From Nothopassalora personata (taxonomy: Eukaryota > Ascomycota > Dothideomycetes > Mycosphaerellales > Mycosphaerellaceae), in contig CM066292.1 of assembly GCA_033816765.1 (NCBI GenBank), positions 1,178,001-1,242,000 on the forward strand: a stretch of 64,000 nt of DNA, written 5' to 3'. The translations under genes and the position numbers were made by a program. The notes below the pieces were generated by a model that saw only the letters and a list, made by a program, of their open reading frames with translations, searched no databases and was not told the origin of the DNA. Shown here one piece after another: positions 40,720-54,048 of the stretch (position 1 is its first letter; each line of letters starts with the position of its first letter).

Positions 40720-41176
40720 TCATTACGGTTTAAGCTAAAGGACTATACGAAGACAGGGTATAAGAAGAATCTAAAGAATAAGGACTAATTACTAAAGTAA
40801 GAAAGAGTCTATAAGCTAGGTTACGTATACGACTATAGGTATCGCGTATAGTTATAGACGACTATAGTAGTAGCGTATAGTCGACTACGACCGTACGACT
40901 AGATAACCGGACGTATAGACGTCTACTTAGACGCTATAAGCTAGTAGAAGGATATCCTTTATATTTAGGAACGTAAAAAAACCTTATAGTTTAAGGCGTT
41001 TAACTTACTATTTAATCTTACTATTTAGAATATAACCTTATTCGCTTACGACCTCTCTACTACTTTACTACGCTCTCCCTCCTACTCCTACTCGACGAGA
41101 TAAAATCTTAATCGAACGAAGGTTACCTAATTCGTTAGCTAACTTAGGAAGATTTTAGGATTACCTAAATCTAATA
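40720..41176 (+). repeat. 5' LTR-A of gypsy-A copy 3
   Basis: About 457 bp from TCATTACGG to CTAATA, with the TTTATATTTAGGAACG block at about 40959-40977. GGCGTTTAA (40995-41003) is complementary, over 8 nt, to TTAAACGC just inside the element (41180-41187). A tract of CGACTATA-like repeats precedes the conserved block. Confidence 0.7.
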
Positions 41177-44100
41177 GCTTTAAACGCTATCTAGAATAGG
41201 AGATTAATAGAGTACTAAGGGAACTCCCGCCCCTAGTAAAGTAAGTAGAGGTAACTAACCATAGACCGCAAATAATGCTATTAACGCCTTAGCTACTTAT
41301 ATAGGTAATAATACCCTTAAGATTAGTAAGCTAGAATCATACTATAGTAACTAAGATAAGTTTAATACTTAGGTTACTTAAATAGATATATACTTTATGT
41401 TTAATCTAATACCTGAGAACCTTAAGCCTATCTTTACTACTACCTTCTTAAGAGGACGAGTATAGTATTAGGTTAAACCCTTCCTACGAAAGTACTTAGA
41501 TAGTAATAGCGAGAACGATACTAATAAAGTCTTTAAGTCTTATACTTACCTTAAGTATACTATAAAGAGCATCTTTAGGGTCTCTAATAAGATTACTACT
41601 ACCGTTCGTATTATATAGTACTTAACCTAGAAGACGTCTACTACTAAGTACGCTACTAAACTCTAGGAATAGACATCACTTACTAGATAGGAGAATAATG
41701 CCCTATAAGTTATGTACTAACGTAGCCTAGAGGATTAGGTTAAGGACGAGTTAATACGTAATAGTCGAAGAATTAATAATATCATAAGCTCTATAAAAGA
41801 GCCCTAGAACGATAATACGACTCTAAAGTATCCAGAAAGGCCAGATTTACCCTAGGCTACAATAACTATAATAGAAACTTCTATAATAACGATAATAAGC
41901 CTAGAAACACCCTATACTATAGACTACAGCCGATAGAGCTCGACGTTACCAAGAAAGGTCGTAAGATTAGGAATAGTAAGGGGAATAAAAGACCCCTAAG
42001 TTTAAAGAAAGAAACACGTACCTACTATAGATATAGTGAACCTAGCTATATAGTAAGGGACTGTTACGGTAAGAATATAGTACGCCGTAAATAGTTTAAT
42101 ACGATGTAATAACGAACTAGTAAATCTAGGAGTAGTATTAAATCTCGAGGAGATATTAACTATACCTAGAGAGTAGAGGAGAGAGCTAGTAACGGAATAC
42201 GAAACCTCTCCTAGACCCCTTATAAGAACGAGGAGGGTACTACAGCCTAGAAGAGCGCTAGCTATAATAGTTTAATCCTAGCTAATTCTTTTAGTAAGAG
42301 AAGAGACTATTTAGTATAACGATACGACGCTATAATAATAATCCTATACGAGAGTCTATATAGATAATCTTTCTAGATTAGCTAGCCGCGTAAGAAACTT
42401 AGGATCCTATTATAACGATAATTAATTAATAAGTCCTAAGCCGAGACCTACGATAATAAATATAACTCAATATTATACGAAGAATATTATAGGCTATAGA
42501 AAGATTCCCTAAAGTAGACGGAGATCCTATAAAAGCTAAAGGCGAGGACTCTTAAAGTTTTATAAAGGAGCCTACTAAGAGGTTATACGATTAGATTAAG
42601 TAAGGGAATTTAGGATAATAGTAAGAAGAGTTAATTACGAGATTAAAGACAATACTCAAAATAGTTACGGAAGCCTTTACTAGTAATTCTATTACTACGA
42701 CTCGTATTAGGTTTACTACTCTACTAAGATAGAAGTAGGGTATTATCCTCGGTAACCGTAAGGAACCCTAGGAGCGACGTATAGATAGGACGCTACGCTC
42801 TAAGAAGTAAATATAGAAGAATCCTACTTTAACGACAATAGAAGCAATAAGGAAAACTAGGACCTAGGATAGAATAGATCGTAGATACCGGAACTATAGG
42901 AAGAAAGTTAAGAACCTACCGGGCTAGATACTATTAAGGAAGACTAGAATCTAGACGAATTAAGCGAAGAAGACTCCTTCGAAGGAGAGAGTAACACTAA
43001 TAATAACGACAATAACGATAATAAACTACTTACCTTTATAGTAGACGTACCTAAGAAGCTATATAAAATAATCGTCTATCTATAGAGAATATACGAGGAA
43101 TTTCTACTAGAAGTAAATAGACGATAAATACTATAACCCGTTAACTTTAACGAAGCTCTTAACGGCCTACGACGATAGGTCTAGGACTACCTACTTATAG
43201 GAGTAACTAAAAATCTAGGGGCCGCCGTTATTACATAACTACCTATAGGAAGTAAGATAATAGATAATAGATATCTTATGCCGTTAGGAACATTCGTATT
43301 AAACAAATTACGTAATATAGTGTAGTACGTATGCGTACTCTACTTAGAAACGTAGAAGATCTAGGAACGTTACCAAATATAGGTATATATATAGAAAGGC
43401 TCGCGTATAGTTTAAGCGGAGGCCTCGAGATATAAAGTACGACATCCTATATATAAATAGGGAAAAGGATCGACTCCTTAGGAATAAGCAACTAAAAGAA
43501 GTTATATGATATAGAAGAAGGTTACGTATTAATAATAGTATTTCGAACGAAAATTATCGTTAATAGATATTAGATATATACTATACTCAGTACTAGAGCG
43601 AGCGAGAATTTTTACTTCTAAATTATACGTTATATTATACGGATTAGCTTCCTAGAAAAAGAAAGAGGGTTATAAATTGATTACGGTAGATAGATTATCC
43701 TTACCTAGCGTAGAGCGCGAGACGATACCGCTACTACTTACTATCTAACGGTACTATAAGGAGATTTCCTTAGATATTACTAACATAGCTAGTTATAACA
43801 TCGTTCTAGGGATACCTTAGTTAAGAAAGTATAATCTAGTAATTAACTAGAGAAGAGGAGTACTTAGGTTTAAGTAATACAATTACATTATAGATATTAA
43901 TCCTACGTAGCGGTAGCGTTCGCTAGTAGATAAGGTAAGATAGCTAAATAAGATATAGCTTATACTAACTAGAAGGACGGAAGAACTACCTTTAACCGGG
44001 ATAGATACTAGCGTAGGGCCGCTAGGTTACGAAGTTACTAGAAGTAATAGAAGTAACGTACTATTAAAGAATACTAATATTTTAGAGTTAAGTATTCTCG

Positions 44101-44275
44101 AGGAGTACCGTAAATAGTTACGGCTCTTCGAAGAGGTAAGAGGTAAGGATACCCTACCTAAGTACGTACTATAGGATTATAAGATAAACATTTAGCTAGG
44201 GAAAGAGCCTCTATAGGGACTCCTATATTAAATGTCTAAAAAAGAGCTTAAGACCTTAAGAGAATAGCTAAAGGA
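41177..44275 (+). pseudogene. Gypsy-A copy 3, part 1 (gag, protease, start of RT)
   Basis: Capsid region from about 41340 (readable as Y-F-M-F-N then P-E-N-L-K-P) to 41850. Zinc-knuckle remnant near 42025-42075 (Y-R-Y-S...D-C, with Cys turned to Tyr). Acidic linker at 42400-43100; protease near 43550-43770; then the RT leader up to 44275, where E4 is inserted. This is the most complete gag of family A in the window. RIPped with many TAG codons. Confidence 0.75.
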
Positions 44276-44438
44276 TGTAAGGGGCGGGCCCCTGTTTCTT
44301 AGCATAGGCTACGCCTATGCGTTTGGATTGCTTTCCGACACCTTTTCTTCGGACAGCTTGTAACTTCCCCTTTTCTTCGATATCGAACTTATTACAAACT
44401 TCATAGAACTTTAGTGTATACGTCGTTTACCCGTGACA
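44276..44438 (+). repeat. E4 5' LTR (163 bp)
   Basis: TGTAAG...GTGACA. It contains two perfect short hairpins: AGGGGC/GCCCCT and GCATAGGC/GCCTATGC. ATCGAACTTA (44382-44391) is the self-primer complement. Confidence 0.9.
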
Positions 44439-44439
44439 T

Positions 44440-44449
44440 TAAGTTCGAT
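44440..44449 (+). other. E4 putative self-primer binding site
   Basis: TAAGTTCGAT, starting one base inside the LTR, is complementary over 10 nt to ATCGAACTTA in the LTR (44382-44391). This is the same arrangement as in E1 and E3 with a different sequence. Confidence 0.65.
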
Positions 44450-44579
44450 CCATTCGAATTAGCTAGGCACCTACTATTAAAGAGACGGGATACGTAATAA
44501 CGTCGCCGGGTAGCGAGAACCCCGGGACTAGTGCCCCGAATGAAAACTTCTAACTTATGCTACAGTAACTGTACTAGCG

Positions 44580-45750
44580 ATAGGAAGAGATGTAAGCCAA
44601 GTTAATTACAACGCGCGCCGCTTTAAAAGAATCGGAAGACGCTCGACGTTAGTTAACACCTATAGTCTCGCTACTAGTTTATAATGAGACGACTACTAGT
44701 AATCTAATAAGACAGCTACTATAGACGCTAAACGCCGCCGCGCCCTCGCCGCGCACCGGAGAAGAACCGTCGGGTCCTAGAGGTTAGAACCCCCCTTCCT
44801 AGGACGGTAAGGTAGAGACATTCCGCGATTACTTCTTAAGGTTAAAGAGCTCTTTTAGGGTGCGATCCGCCCTAAAACCGACGCTCTCTAAGGAGTATTA
44901 CTAGGACGCGATTAACGACACCTTACTAGCGAGAGAGCGTACTAGGATGCGGCACTTCTAGAATAAGGGAGACGGCGAACTTAGGAAGGACCCCGTTACT
45001 TTCTTTACGCAACTCGATAAAGTCTTTAGTAATAGTAACGAGCGCGCTAAGGCCCTAGAGTAGCTTACTAAGATTAAACATGCAAACGGTTAACCTTAGC
45101 ACGATTACTAGATGAAATTCGACGGACTCCTACTAAGCGCCGGTAGAGAGAACTAGAGCGACGACGCGAAGATTAGTTACTTACGTAACACCTTCTCGAA
45201 TCCCGTTCGGATGTACACGGCGGCTATACCAAAGAAGGAGGACTATTACGAGTTTGCGGGGGAGGTCGAACGGATTATAACTAACCTCGAGGACACGGAC
45301 CAGTTCAAAATAGCCTATAAGAGGTAGAAGGATAACAATAAGGACTCTAGTGCGACCGCTATAGTTACTACCCGTTCTTTTACGAGAACGGCTAGTAGCT
45401 AGGTTAATGCCGATAGTAACACTATTATAGTACTAACCCGGACAAGCGGAGGCCGCTCTAGAAGTCGTAGAGATCGGAAGGAGGACAAAGGGAGGTAGAG
45501 AGCAAAATGGATAGATACCGCGGAGAGGGATCGTAGGCGCTAAGAACAGCTCTACTTCCGCTATAGAGCGAGCGGACATCGAGTGAAGGAATGCCCGTAC
45601 GCCGTAGCAGTTAACCCTACTAGGATTAATGCGGCCTCGGTCGCGCCGATCCTAGAGGACGACGGGTTTAAGTCGGATCCCGAAGAGATAGGAAAAGACT
45701 AGCTCCTAGTCGAAAGCTAGAACTAGGAGATAAAGAAGCACTAGTAAAAG
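44580..45750 (+). pseudogene. E4 gag relic
   Basis: Broken plus-strand frame. Capsid-like sequence at about 44780-45330 and a basic linker rich in Arg and Ser. Near 45550-45600 a zinc knuckle is readable as Y-F-R-Y-R-A-S-G-H-R-V-K-E-C: the standard CX2CX4HX4C with both leading Cys mutated to Tyr. No function remains. Confidence 0.65.
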
Positions 45751-45769
45751 GGTAGAACGTAGTTAAGAG

Positions 45770-48700
45770 TTCTATAAATGGGAATCTTATATATACCGAC
45801 GTACTCCTAAACGAAAGTTACGGAACGTTTACCCTTATCGATAAGGGATGTATATGCTACGCTATAATTAACGGAGACCTAGCGAAAGGCCTCGGTCTTA
45901 CGTATGTTAGTAACGAGAGCCGTAAGGCTATAGGGTTTACGAAGGCGATACGGAACTCGATCGAAGGAGTAGTCGCCTTCCGTATAGAAACTGCCGGGAT
46001 CCACTAGGTAGTTTATACTTACGTCGTGCCTAATCTAGACTTCCCTATAATCCTAGGGAACCCGTAGAAGGCGTACAACTAGATCCGGACTACGCCTAAA
46101 AAGCGCCGGTACTACTATAGCTTAGTAAAGAAATAGGTACCCGAAGGACGTAACTACGAAGAACACGAATCGGGTAAGCGTTTCGCTACGATTGCCGCGG
46201 CAACCGTAGAAGATATTAAGAAAGCCCTTAGTAAGAAGGAGCCGCCTACGCGAGAAGAACTTAAGAAGGGCTTACCTCTAGAACTTTAGGATATGTTACC
46301 GCTGTTTTCTACTAGGGAAGCTAATAAGCTAGCTCCGTACCGCGGCGACCTTAACTATAAGATTGAGATACGGACGAAAGCCGACGGAAGCCCGGAACCA
46401 TTGCCCTAGGGACCGCTCTATAGCATGTCTAAAGACGAGCTACTTGTCCTCCGGAAGTTACTAACGGAACTGTAGCGTAAGGGTTACATTCGCCCTTCCA
46501 CCTTAGAAGCGGCGGCTCCCGTCTTGTTCGTAAGGAAGCCCGGGGGAGGACTTAGGTTCTACTATAATTATAGAGTATTAAACTCAATTACTAAGTAGGA
46601 CCGTTATCCGCTACTATTAATCCCGGAAACCGTTCGGAACCTAACGGGCGCTAGATAGATTACGAAGGTAGACGTTGTTACCGCATTCTACCACCTTTAA
46701 ATAGCTCGAGGCGAAGAGTATAAGACGGCTTTTCGAACTAGATTCGGTCTATAGGAGTAGCTAGTATGTCCGTTCGGTTTGTCCGGGGCCCCTATAACAT
46801 TCTAGCGATACATTAACAGTTTATTACGGGACTACCTAGACGACTTTACCTCGGCCTACGCTAACGACGTCGTTATTTACTCCGACGGAACAAAAAAGAA
46901 CTATTTCTAAAAGGTTCGCATCGTGCTCTAGAAGCTTTAGGACGGAGGCCTTTTCCTAGATCTAGGGAAGTATAAGTTCGTATAGAAGAAGGTTAAGTAC
47001 CTCGGGTTTATTATACATGCCGACGGGATAGGAGTAGGACCCGACCCCGAGAAGGTAGCAGTAGTAAAGGACTAGAAGGCACCAGTTACCTAGAAGGAAG
47101 TGCGGCGTTTCTTAGGCTTCGTAAACTACTACCGGATGTTTATTCTAAACTATTCGAAGCTCGCCGAGCCCTTAACGTCGCTAACCGGTAAGAATAAGGT
47201 GTTTTCCCAGGGAGATCGTTAGGCTAATGCGTTCGAGTCCCTAAAGGATAAGTACTGTAAAGCACTAGTTTTAGCCTACTAGAGCCCGGAGCTCCCTACC
47301 TTTTTATAGACGGACTACAGCGGCTTTACGCTTAGAGGCGCCCTCCTATAAGAAAAGGACGGAGTCGTGAAACTAGTAGGATTTTACTCAAAGAAGCTTA
47401 ATAAGGCTAAGATTAACTACGACATTCACGATAAGGAGATACTTACGGTAGTGTCCTATCTTAAAGAATAGGCTCCCGAGTTAAAAACATGTAGGCCCTT
47501 TATAATCTAGACGGACTATAAGAACCTAGAATACTTTATAACGAAGAGACAGCTTTCCGAACGGTAGATCCGGTAGGTTAAGGAGGTTACAAAATTCCAG
47601 TTTTTACTAGTGTATAGGCCGGGTACCGAGGCGATTATACCGGACGCCCTTTCTTAAAGGGAGTAGGACACACTTAGGCAGGACGATAAGTTATTACGGT
47701 ATCGCAGGTTTCTTAAACCGGACATCGTGAAGAATTAGCCGGGCTCGAATGTAGTAGACGTTAGCTCAACTATAAAGGTTTCGTTAGTGCGAATCTTAGC
47801 TACGTAGTTCGAAGGACTATCCGCTATAGAAGAGGCGGATTCACCGGGCGTACTATAGGGACCCTTCTAAGACTAAGAGCTAAACGACCTCTAGGAAAGA
47901 ACTATCGAGAAGGACAGCACGTTCTAAGCGGTACACCGCGCGATTAAGGTAGGAGCGCGTTTACTTCCTAGCGAGGTGAAACTCAAGGTATAAGTAGGTA
48001 ACTATAGCATCGACCGTAACGGGTATCTTCGCTACCGCGGTAGGATTTAGGTGCCTAGAGCTCCTAGTTCTACGGAGTCCGACTATAAGGAGGCGGACAT
48101 AGCGATTCTATAGAACGACACCCTTCGAACTAAGCTAATCTAATCCGTGCACAATTTACCGGTGTACGGCCACCCTAGCCGGGACTCTATAGCATCGATA
48201 CTAAGTCGCAACTTCTACTAGCCCCTATAGTCTAAGCACGTAAGGCAGTTCTTAAGGAACTATAACTACTACGGTAGGAATAAGGTATAGAGAGAATAAA
48301 AACACGGCCTCCTATAACCCTTACCGGTCCCCGACCGATTCTTCTAGGAGATCTCGATAGATTTTATAACGGACATGCCCGAGTCGTAAGGGAACACTTA
48401 CCTCTAGGTAATTAAGGATCGACTAAGCAAGACCGTCGTTTTAGAAGCGATGCCTACTATAAAAGCCGAGGACTACGCTAAAAGGTTCTTAGACTACTAG
48501 GTAAGATACTACGGCCTCCCTTAAGCTATTACGAGTGACCGGGGTACTAACTAGACGAGTACCTTCTAGAGGACCTTCTGTCGTTTAACCGGTGTAAAAT
48601 AGAGGCTTAGCTCCGCCTACTACCCATAAACCGACGGAGGCCCGGAACGGTTAAACTAGGAAGTCTAGGCTTACCTCCGTAACTACATTAACTACGAGTA

Positions 48701-49420
48701 GTCCGACTAGAAACGCTAGCTCCCCACGGCGTAACTTGCTCTAAACGCGCGGTATTACGCTAGGCTAGGAATAAGCCCCTTCTTCGCGGTATACGGATAC
48801 GAGGCACTATTACCCGTTTAGTTACAACCGGATCTAGAGACCTCTTAGTTAGACGCCGCGTAACGGGCAACGCTATTCGTAGAAAGGATGCAAAGGATTA
48901 CGAACCTATGTTAGGCGAGTATAGCGGAAGCCGCCTAAAAATAGGAGGACTACGCTAACCGGGATAGGAAGCCCGTACTAATCTATCGTGTAGGCGACAA
49001 AGTTTAGCTAGATCTACGTAACTATGTTACTATATAACTAAAGAAGAGCCTCGACTATAGACACGCGAAGTATACGGTAGTAGAAGTGATCTTACCGTTG
49101 TCTATACGCTTATCTAGGATCCCCGACAGGATCTACCCGGTCTTCTATCCTAACTTGCTACGACCTATAAGCTAAGACCCCTTACCTAGACAGGAGATCG
49201 ATAATAAACAGCCGGACCCTATAATAATTAAGTCTTACGAAGAGTAGTAGGTAGAAGAGATCCTTTACGCTAGAACTAAGGTTAGAGGTAGAGGCCGAGT
49301 ACGCGAAGTCCTAGTAAAATAGACCGGATACTACAAGCCTATATAGGAACCATTAGGGTACCTCGCGGACACAGTAGCCGCGGATAACTTCGAGAAGAGA
49401 TATAGTAACCTAATAACGCA
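45770..49420 (+). pseudogene. E4 pol relic (protease to chromodomain)
   Basis: Protease near 45825-46080 (L-I-D-K-G-C). RT at about 46480-47020, with Y-A-N-D-V-V-I-Y where Y-x-D-D is expected. RNase H at about 47280-47660 (T-D-Y-S-G-F, then D-Y-K-N-L-E-Y-F). Integrase zinc region near 48150-48250; core at about 48350-48660 (I-D-F-I-T-D, then S-D-R-G-T-N). Chromodomain at about 49235-49400, readable as V-E-E-I-L-Y then V-K-stop-T-G-Y, the stop replacing Trp. TAG replaces Trp and Gln throughout. Confidence 0.75.
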
Positions 49421-50897
49421 TAACGGACCGAAGGAGGCATAGGATACGAATAGAAGGGAGAGAAGGCGAAAAGGTAAGGATTACTAGGGATTTAGCGTAG
49501 ATACAGGCGTTTAGGAAAAGGTAGGCGTTCTTTTAGGTTAGGGAGTCTTTTTAGGAGACAGAGAGAAGTAAGAAGGCATAGGTAAGTTTAAGAGCGTTTT
49601 ATTTTAGCGGCGTCCGCCGTAAAAGCAGCGGAGCCCGATCCCTTTCGAGATAGCTACATACTGTAATAGCCCGGTCGCGGCCCGTGCAAAAGACGAGGGT
49701 GCCCGAAGGCTAGTCGGTAGAGGCTAAGGCCTAACGCACGCGGCGCTAGCCTAGCTAGAGGTCGCGTAGGGCGCCCCCGGGACTAAGAGGTCGGTTAGCG
49801 ATAGTTTTATAACGGGGCCCGTAGTACATACGTCTACCTAAAGGTGAGCTAAGCATTAGCTACAGTGCCTATAATCTTAGCGGCGACCGCACTAAAAGAA
49901 TCGGTAAGCGCGTATAAAGAGGCGAAGGCCGTAGAAACTTACCGGGAGAGCATACTAGCACGCTAGAGAGGCTTTAAAGCCTTCTAGGCTTTAAGGACGG
50001 CGCGGAGCTTAGTACGGGCGTCGTTACTAAAAGACCGTTAGCCGGTAGAAAAGTGGCGGAGGACGCTAGGGAGGATGCTTACGCGCGGTTCTAGTTAGTA
50101 GCGCGGGTCCACTTAGTATAGGCGGCGTAGGCGAGCTCCGGCCTAAAACGCGCGGTTAGCGATAATTTTCCTTCGTAGTCCGCGCGGTACATACATGTCC
50201 TCGCAATGCTTACGATTAGTATTATAGGCCTAGTAGGCGCGCGCGGTTGCGCCCTAACGATAATTAGCGGACCCCAATAAGAATAGGACGAGGACCGGTA
50301 CTTACATGCTAGGAGACGCAGTCTACGCTAGTAGAGGCGTAGAGGACGTAGTAGATGCGGCGTTAGGACATTTTATGCTAGGCTCCGGTTAGAATGTTTC
50401 GGTCTCCGTAGGAATTTATTCGGACTTACTTAATAGTGTTAATAGAAGATGTAGTAGTAGTAGTTTCTATTTACGGCATACTATTAGTATCTATCGGAAC
50501 CCGCATGGAAAATGTCGTCTCCCTAAGCGATAGGCATAAGATGCACGAGTATGCCCTTAAGGCTAGAGACGCTTAGCTAGGGGGAGGGGGAGGGTCGACT
50601 TACGCGTGCGGTAGGTAATGAGGAAAAGAAAGAAAAGAAAAAAGAGAGCGAGAACCTAAGGATATGTTCTACGCTCCTATTGTTCACATATAACAATAGC
50701 TATTGTCACTTAATAGACAATAGCAAACCTTATACTCACCTAGGTAATAATACTTCATCTCGGCGTCGGCGGGGCTAGACAATAAGGAAGAGAAGCTCGG
50801 GCACTTCCTATTGCGAGCCTAACGAGAACACCTAGGACAATGGGCTCTACGGCGGAGCTATAACTAGGGGCGGCGGAGGAGGAAGGGGGGGGGGTAG
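49421..50897. other. E4 3' non-coding region
   Basis: About 1.5 kb between the chromodomain and the 3' LTR, GC-rich for this window, with no recognisable protein. It has an imperfect internal direct repeat (about 49791-49840 against 50151-50200, sharing CGGTTAGCGATA and a GTACATAC motif). It ends in a purine run, AAGGGGGGGGGG then TAG. Confidence 0.5.
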
Positions 50898-51060
50898 TGT
50901 AAGGGGCGGGCCCCTGTTTCTTAGTATAGGCTACGCCTATACGTTCGGATTGCTTTCCGACACCTTTTCTTCGGACAGCTTGTAACTTCCCCTTTTCTTC
51001 GATATCGAACTTATTATAAACTTCACAGAACTTTAGTGTATACGTCGTTCACCCGTAACA
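50898..51060 (+). repeat. E4 3' LTR (163 bp)
   Basis: Partner of 44276-44438, with a handful of transitions only. Ends GTAACA, then AAGGA. Confidence 0.9.
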
Positions 51061-52667
51061 AAGGAGAAGCTAGTAAAAGGATAGATATAGCGGTCTACCT
51101 TAAGCGTAGGCGCTCTATATATATTTGTTCTAAAGCCGAATAGAAAACTACGAGTCGTATAGGAGTACTAAAAGTTAAACGAGATTACAATTAAGGACCG
51201 ATATCTACTACTAAACATCGAAGAAGTATAGGATAGATTAACTAGATTAGACTAGTATACGAAGATTAACCTACGAGATACCTTCTACGCTATGTAAATG
51301 CGGAAGGAGAAGAATAGAAAACCGCTTTTAGAATACAATACGGACTTTATAAATTTTAGGGTTATACCTATAGAATTAACTAACGTACTCGTATTCTATT
51401 AGGACCTTATTAACGAGATACTACGAGACCTACTAGACGTAAGCGTTATTACTTATATAGACAATATACTAGTCTATACGAAAGGATTCCTCTAGGAGTA
51501 TATTAAGTAACTCTAGGACGTATTTAAACGGCTCTTACGAGTAGGATTTAAGACAGTACCTAAGAAATACAAATTCTACCGAAAGGAAGTTAAGTTCTTA
51601 GGCTTTATTATAAGTATAATAGGGATAGAAATCGACCTTACGAAGACATACTTAATTAGAGAATAGCTAGAACTAAAGACCGTTAAGGATATTAAATTAT
51701 TCCTTAACTAGTAAACTATAACCGGAAATTTATTAAGGACTATTTAAAGATAGTAGTACTAATAACGATACTTACGAGAAAAGACGCTAGCTAGAAATAG
51801 GAAAAAGAATAGCACGAAGCATTTGAGATACTTAAGGAATAGTATACTTTAGCCCCTACGCTTTAACTATTTAATAGTAGTAAGGAACTATATATTAAGT
51901 CCGACGTGTCCTATATAGTAATAGGCGTATATCCTATATAGACATATAATAGGAAACAAAACCTAGTAGCCTAATATTCCCGGAGATAACTACGGCGGAA
52001 TAGAACTACGATATCTATAATAAGGAGCTTCTAGCTATTATTACCGCTATATAATATTAGAGGGTATATGTTAAAGGACTACTGAAGTTAATAATTCTAT
52101 TAGACTATAAGAATCTTACGTACTTTACGACGAGAAAGGAACTTACCTAGAGACAAGTCCGCTAGTCGGAGCTACTTAGGTAATATAAGTTCGAGATAAG
52201 ATATACTCTAGGAAAAGAGAATAGCCGCGCTGACGCGATAAGTTAAAGAAGTAACTATATAGAAGGAAAGAAACTAGTATAATAGAAAATACTAAAGATA
52301 AACCCTAATAAAAGTCTTAGTACTAATAGAAACGAGCTTAATAATATTATACAGATATTCAGTAATAAGAAGGAACAATTTCCTATATTCTATAGGAAAT
52401 ACTAAGTACCTAAGAATTGAGAAGAAGAATATATTCGATAATGTTATGACGGCCTAACTTATAGATTTCCTAGAACTATAAAGATAGTCGACCTAATATA
52501 ACGTAGTTTCTTATTTCTATAGATAAGATAGAAGTTATTACGCTATATTAAGCGATACGTACACTACTAATAAAATAAGGCTAAGAGACACATAAAATAC
52601 GGTTATCTACAGTTTAGGGTACTACTAATAAAACTACAGAATAAAGTTATAATAGACTCTATTCTAT
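51061..52667 (+). pseudogene. Gypsy-A copy 3, part 2 (RT, RNase H, integrase start)
   Basis: Resumes the RT begun before 44276. The Y-V-D-D equivalent, near 51450-51470, reads Y-I-D-N. RT thumb at 51590-51800; RNase H at about 51880-52260, with N-Y-D-I-Y-N-K-E-L-L; integrase zinc region at about 52400-52620. It stops at a Tc1/mariner insertion at 52668. Here the roughly 0.35-kb RT-RNase H joint missing from copy 2 is present. Confidence 0.75.
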
Positions 52668-54048
52668 AACTACGACGTAAAAGTCTCCGACTTTACTAAG
52701 TATAGCTAACTTTTAAGAAATAACCTAACCTATTCTTACTAGTATATTACAACGTATAATAATCTATAGATAACTATACTTTTAGGAATTGTAGATATAT
52801 GTATTAATAATAGATTCTACGACGTTAGAGTGTTTCTATCTAGTTAGGATTTCGTATACTAGCCCTCTGTAGCAATTGCTACTTATACCCTATTTAGTAT
52901 ACTCTCTAATACCGTACTTACCCTATACGTAGGAATACGTACCTATACGATAGGTAGTATCCTCTTAAGTTCCCTACGTTACTACTCTACGCCTTAGATG
53001 TCGTTAAAGCGTAGGTTAATAACGTATACGTACTCCTTAAGCAAGAACTATAGGTACTCGATTAGGTTAAGATCCGGACTATATAGCGGCTAATCTATAA
53101 GTACGTTTATACTATGTTCTTTAAACTAACGTAACACCTTTCGAGCCTTATATATTAGGGCATTATCCTATATAAATATAAGCGTATTTATATCGTCGTC
53201 CGAGTGGATTAGAAGTAGTCCTTCGTTAAGAACTTTAAGGTAGGAGACTATAGAGTAGCCCTTCCTTAGAGAGTCCGGATTACGCCTTATTACTACTAAT
53301 TTAGTACGTTCACCTTTACCGTAGATACCGGCCTATACTATTACTAATATACCCTTACCTTTATTATATATTTAGATTATCTTACGGTCCTACTTCTAGT
53401 ATAGTACGTAAAAGCACTAGTCGCGTTTCTTACCTATTCCTCGCTCTACGGAGCACTTATCTAAAAAGAGGATATTATACTACTCTTAAATAGTAAGATA
53501 CTCCCATTTTAACGCGAAGGTAAGCTAGAGCCTTACGTGTTTAGGTATAAGTACTAGTCTCTTCGCTACTTTCTATTTCTTAATATTATAGATGTCGAGA
53601 AGTTGTCGTATTATATCGCGCTTAACTTCTAGATAGAGGTTATAAATAAGCTTAGTATAAGACCACTTTAGATTCTTTCGTACCGCGTTAACAATACGCC
53701 GTATCTTACGACGCGACTATATCTTCTTAGGGCGGCTACTACGGTATACTAAGGTTATAGTGCCTATCTTAGTAATGTTCTTAATTACGGTCTAGATAGT
53801 AGATTTAGGGATTTTCTCCTACTTTAAGATCTCGGTTAGTGTATTACTATAACGCTATAGTCTATACACCCAGGACCTTAATAAAGGACTTAACTTGTGT
53901 CTAGCTACCCTATTTACTAATATAGGCGCTAACGGAGTACGTAGTGTTACTATATTATAGTATTAAAGAAGAAAGGTAGAGAAACGCGTAAACGCGTTAC
54001 GTAAAAAATAACGTAGCGGGCCGGGGACTTTAGCGTAAGTACTATAAA
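52668..54048 (-). pseudogene. Tc1/mariner transposase relic with terminal inverted repeats
   Basis: About 1.4 kb. The minus strand reads a DDE transposase with stops: near 53150 D-N-A-L-I-Y (D-N-A-P-I-H in the family), then about 53040-53130 S-P-D-L-N-L-I-E (Tc1 family S-P-D-L-N-P-I-E). The ends are imperfect inverted repeats (ACTACGACGTAAAAGTCTCC at left; the complement of the right end reads AGTACTTACGCTAAAGTCCC). TA flanks both ends. The empty version of the site is in gypsy-A copy 2 near 22905. RIPped, so inactive. Confidence 0.75.

Larger units (their letters stand above)
44276..51060 (+). mobile_element. E4: RIPped Ty3/gypsy chromovirus relic
   Basis: 6,785 bp with 163-bp LTRs (44276-44438 and 50898-51060) and a perfect AAGGA duplication (44271-44275 and 51061-51065). 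LTR differences are C/T and G/A transitions. Gag and pol relics lie in plus orientation, and a polypurine run (50884-50897) ends at the 3' LTR. RIP is strong but CpG-rich stretches remain. It lies in the RT of gypsy-A copy 3, so it is younger than that copy. Confidence 0.9.
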
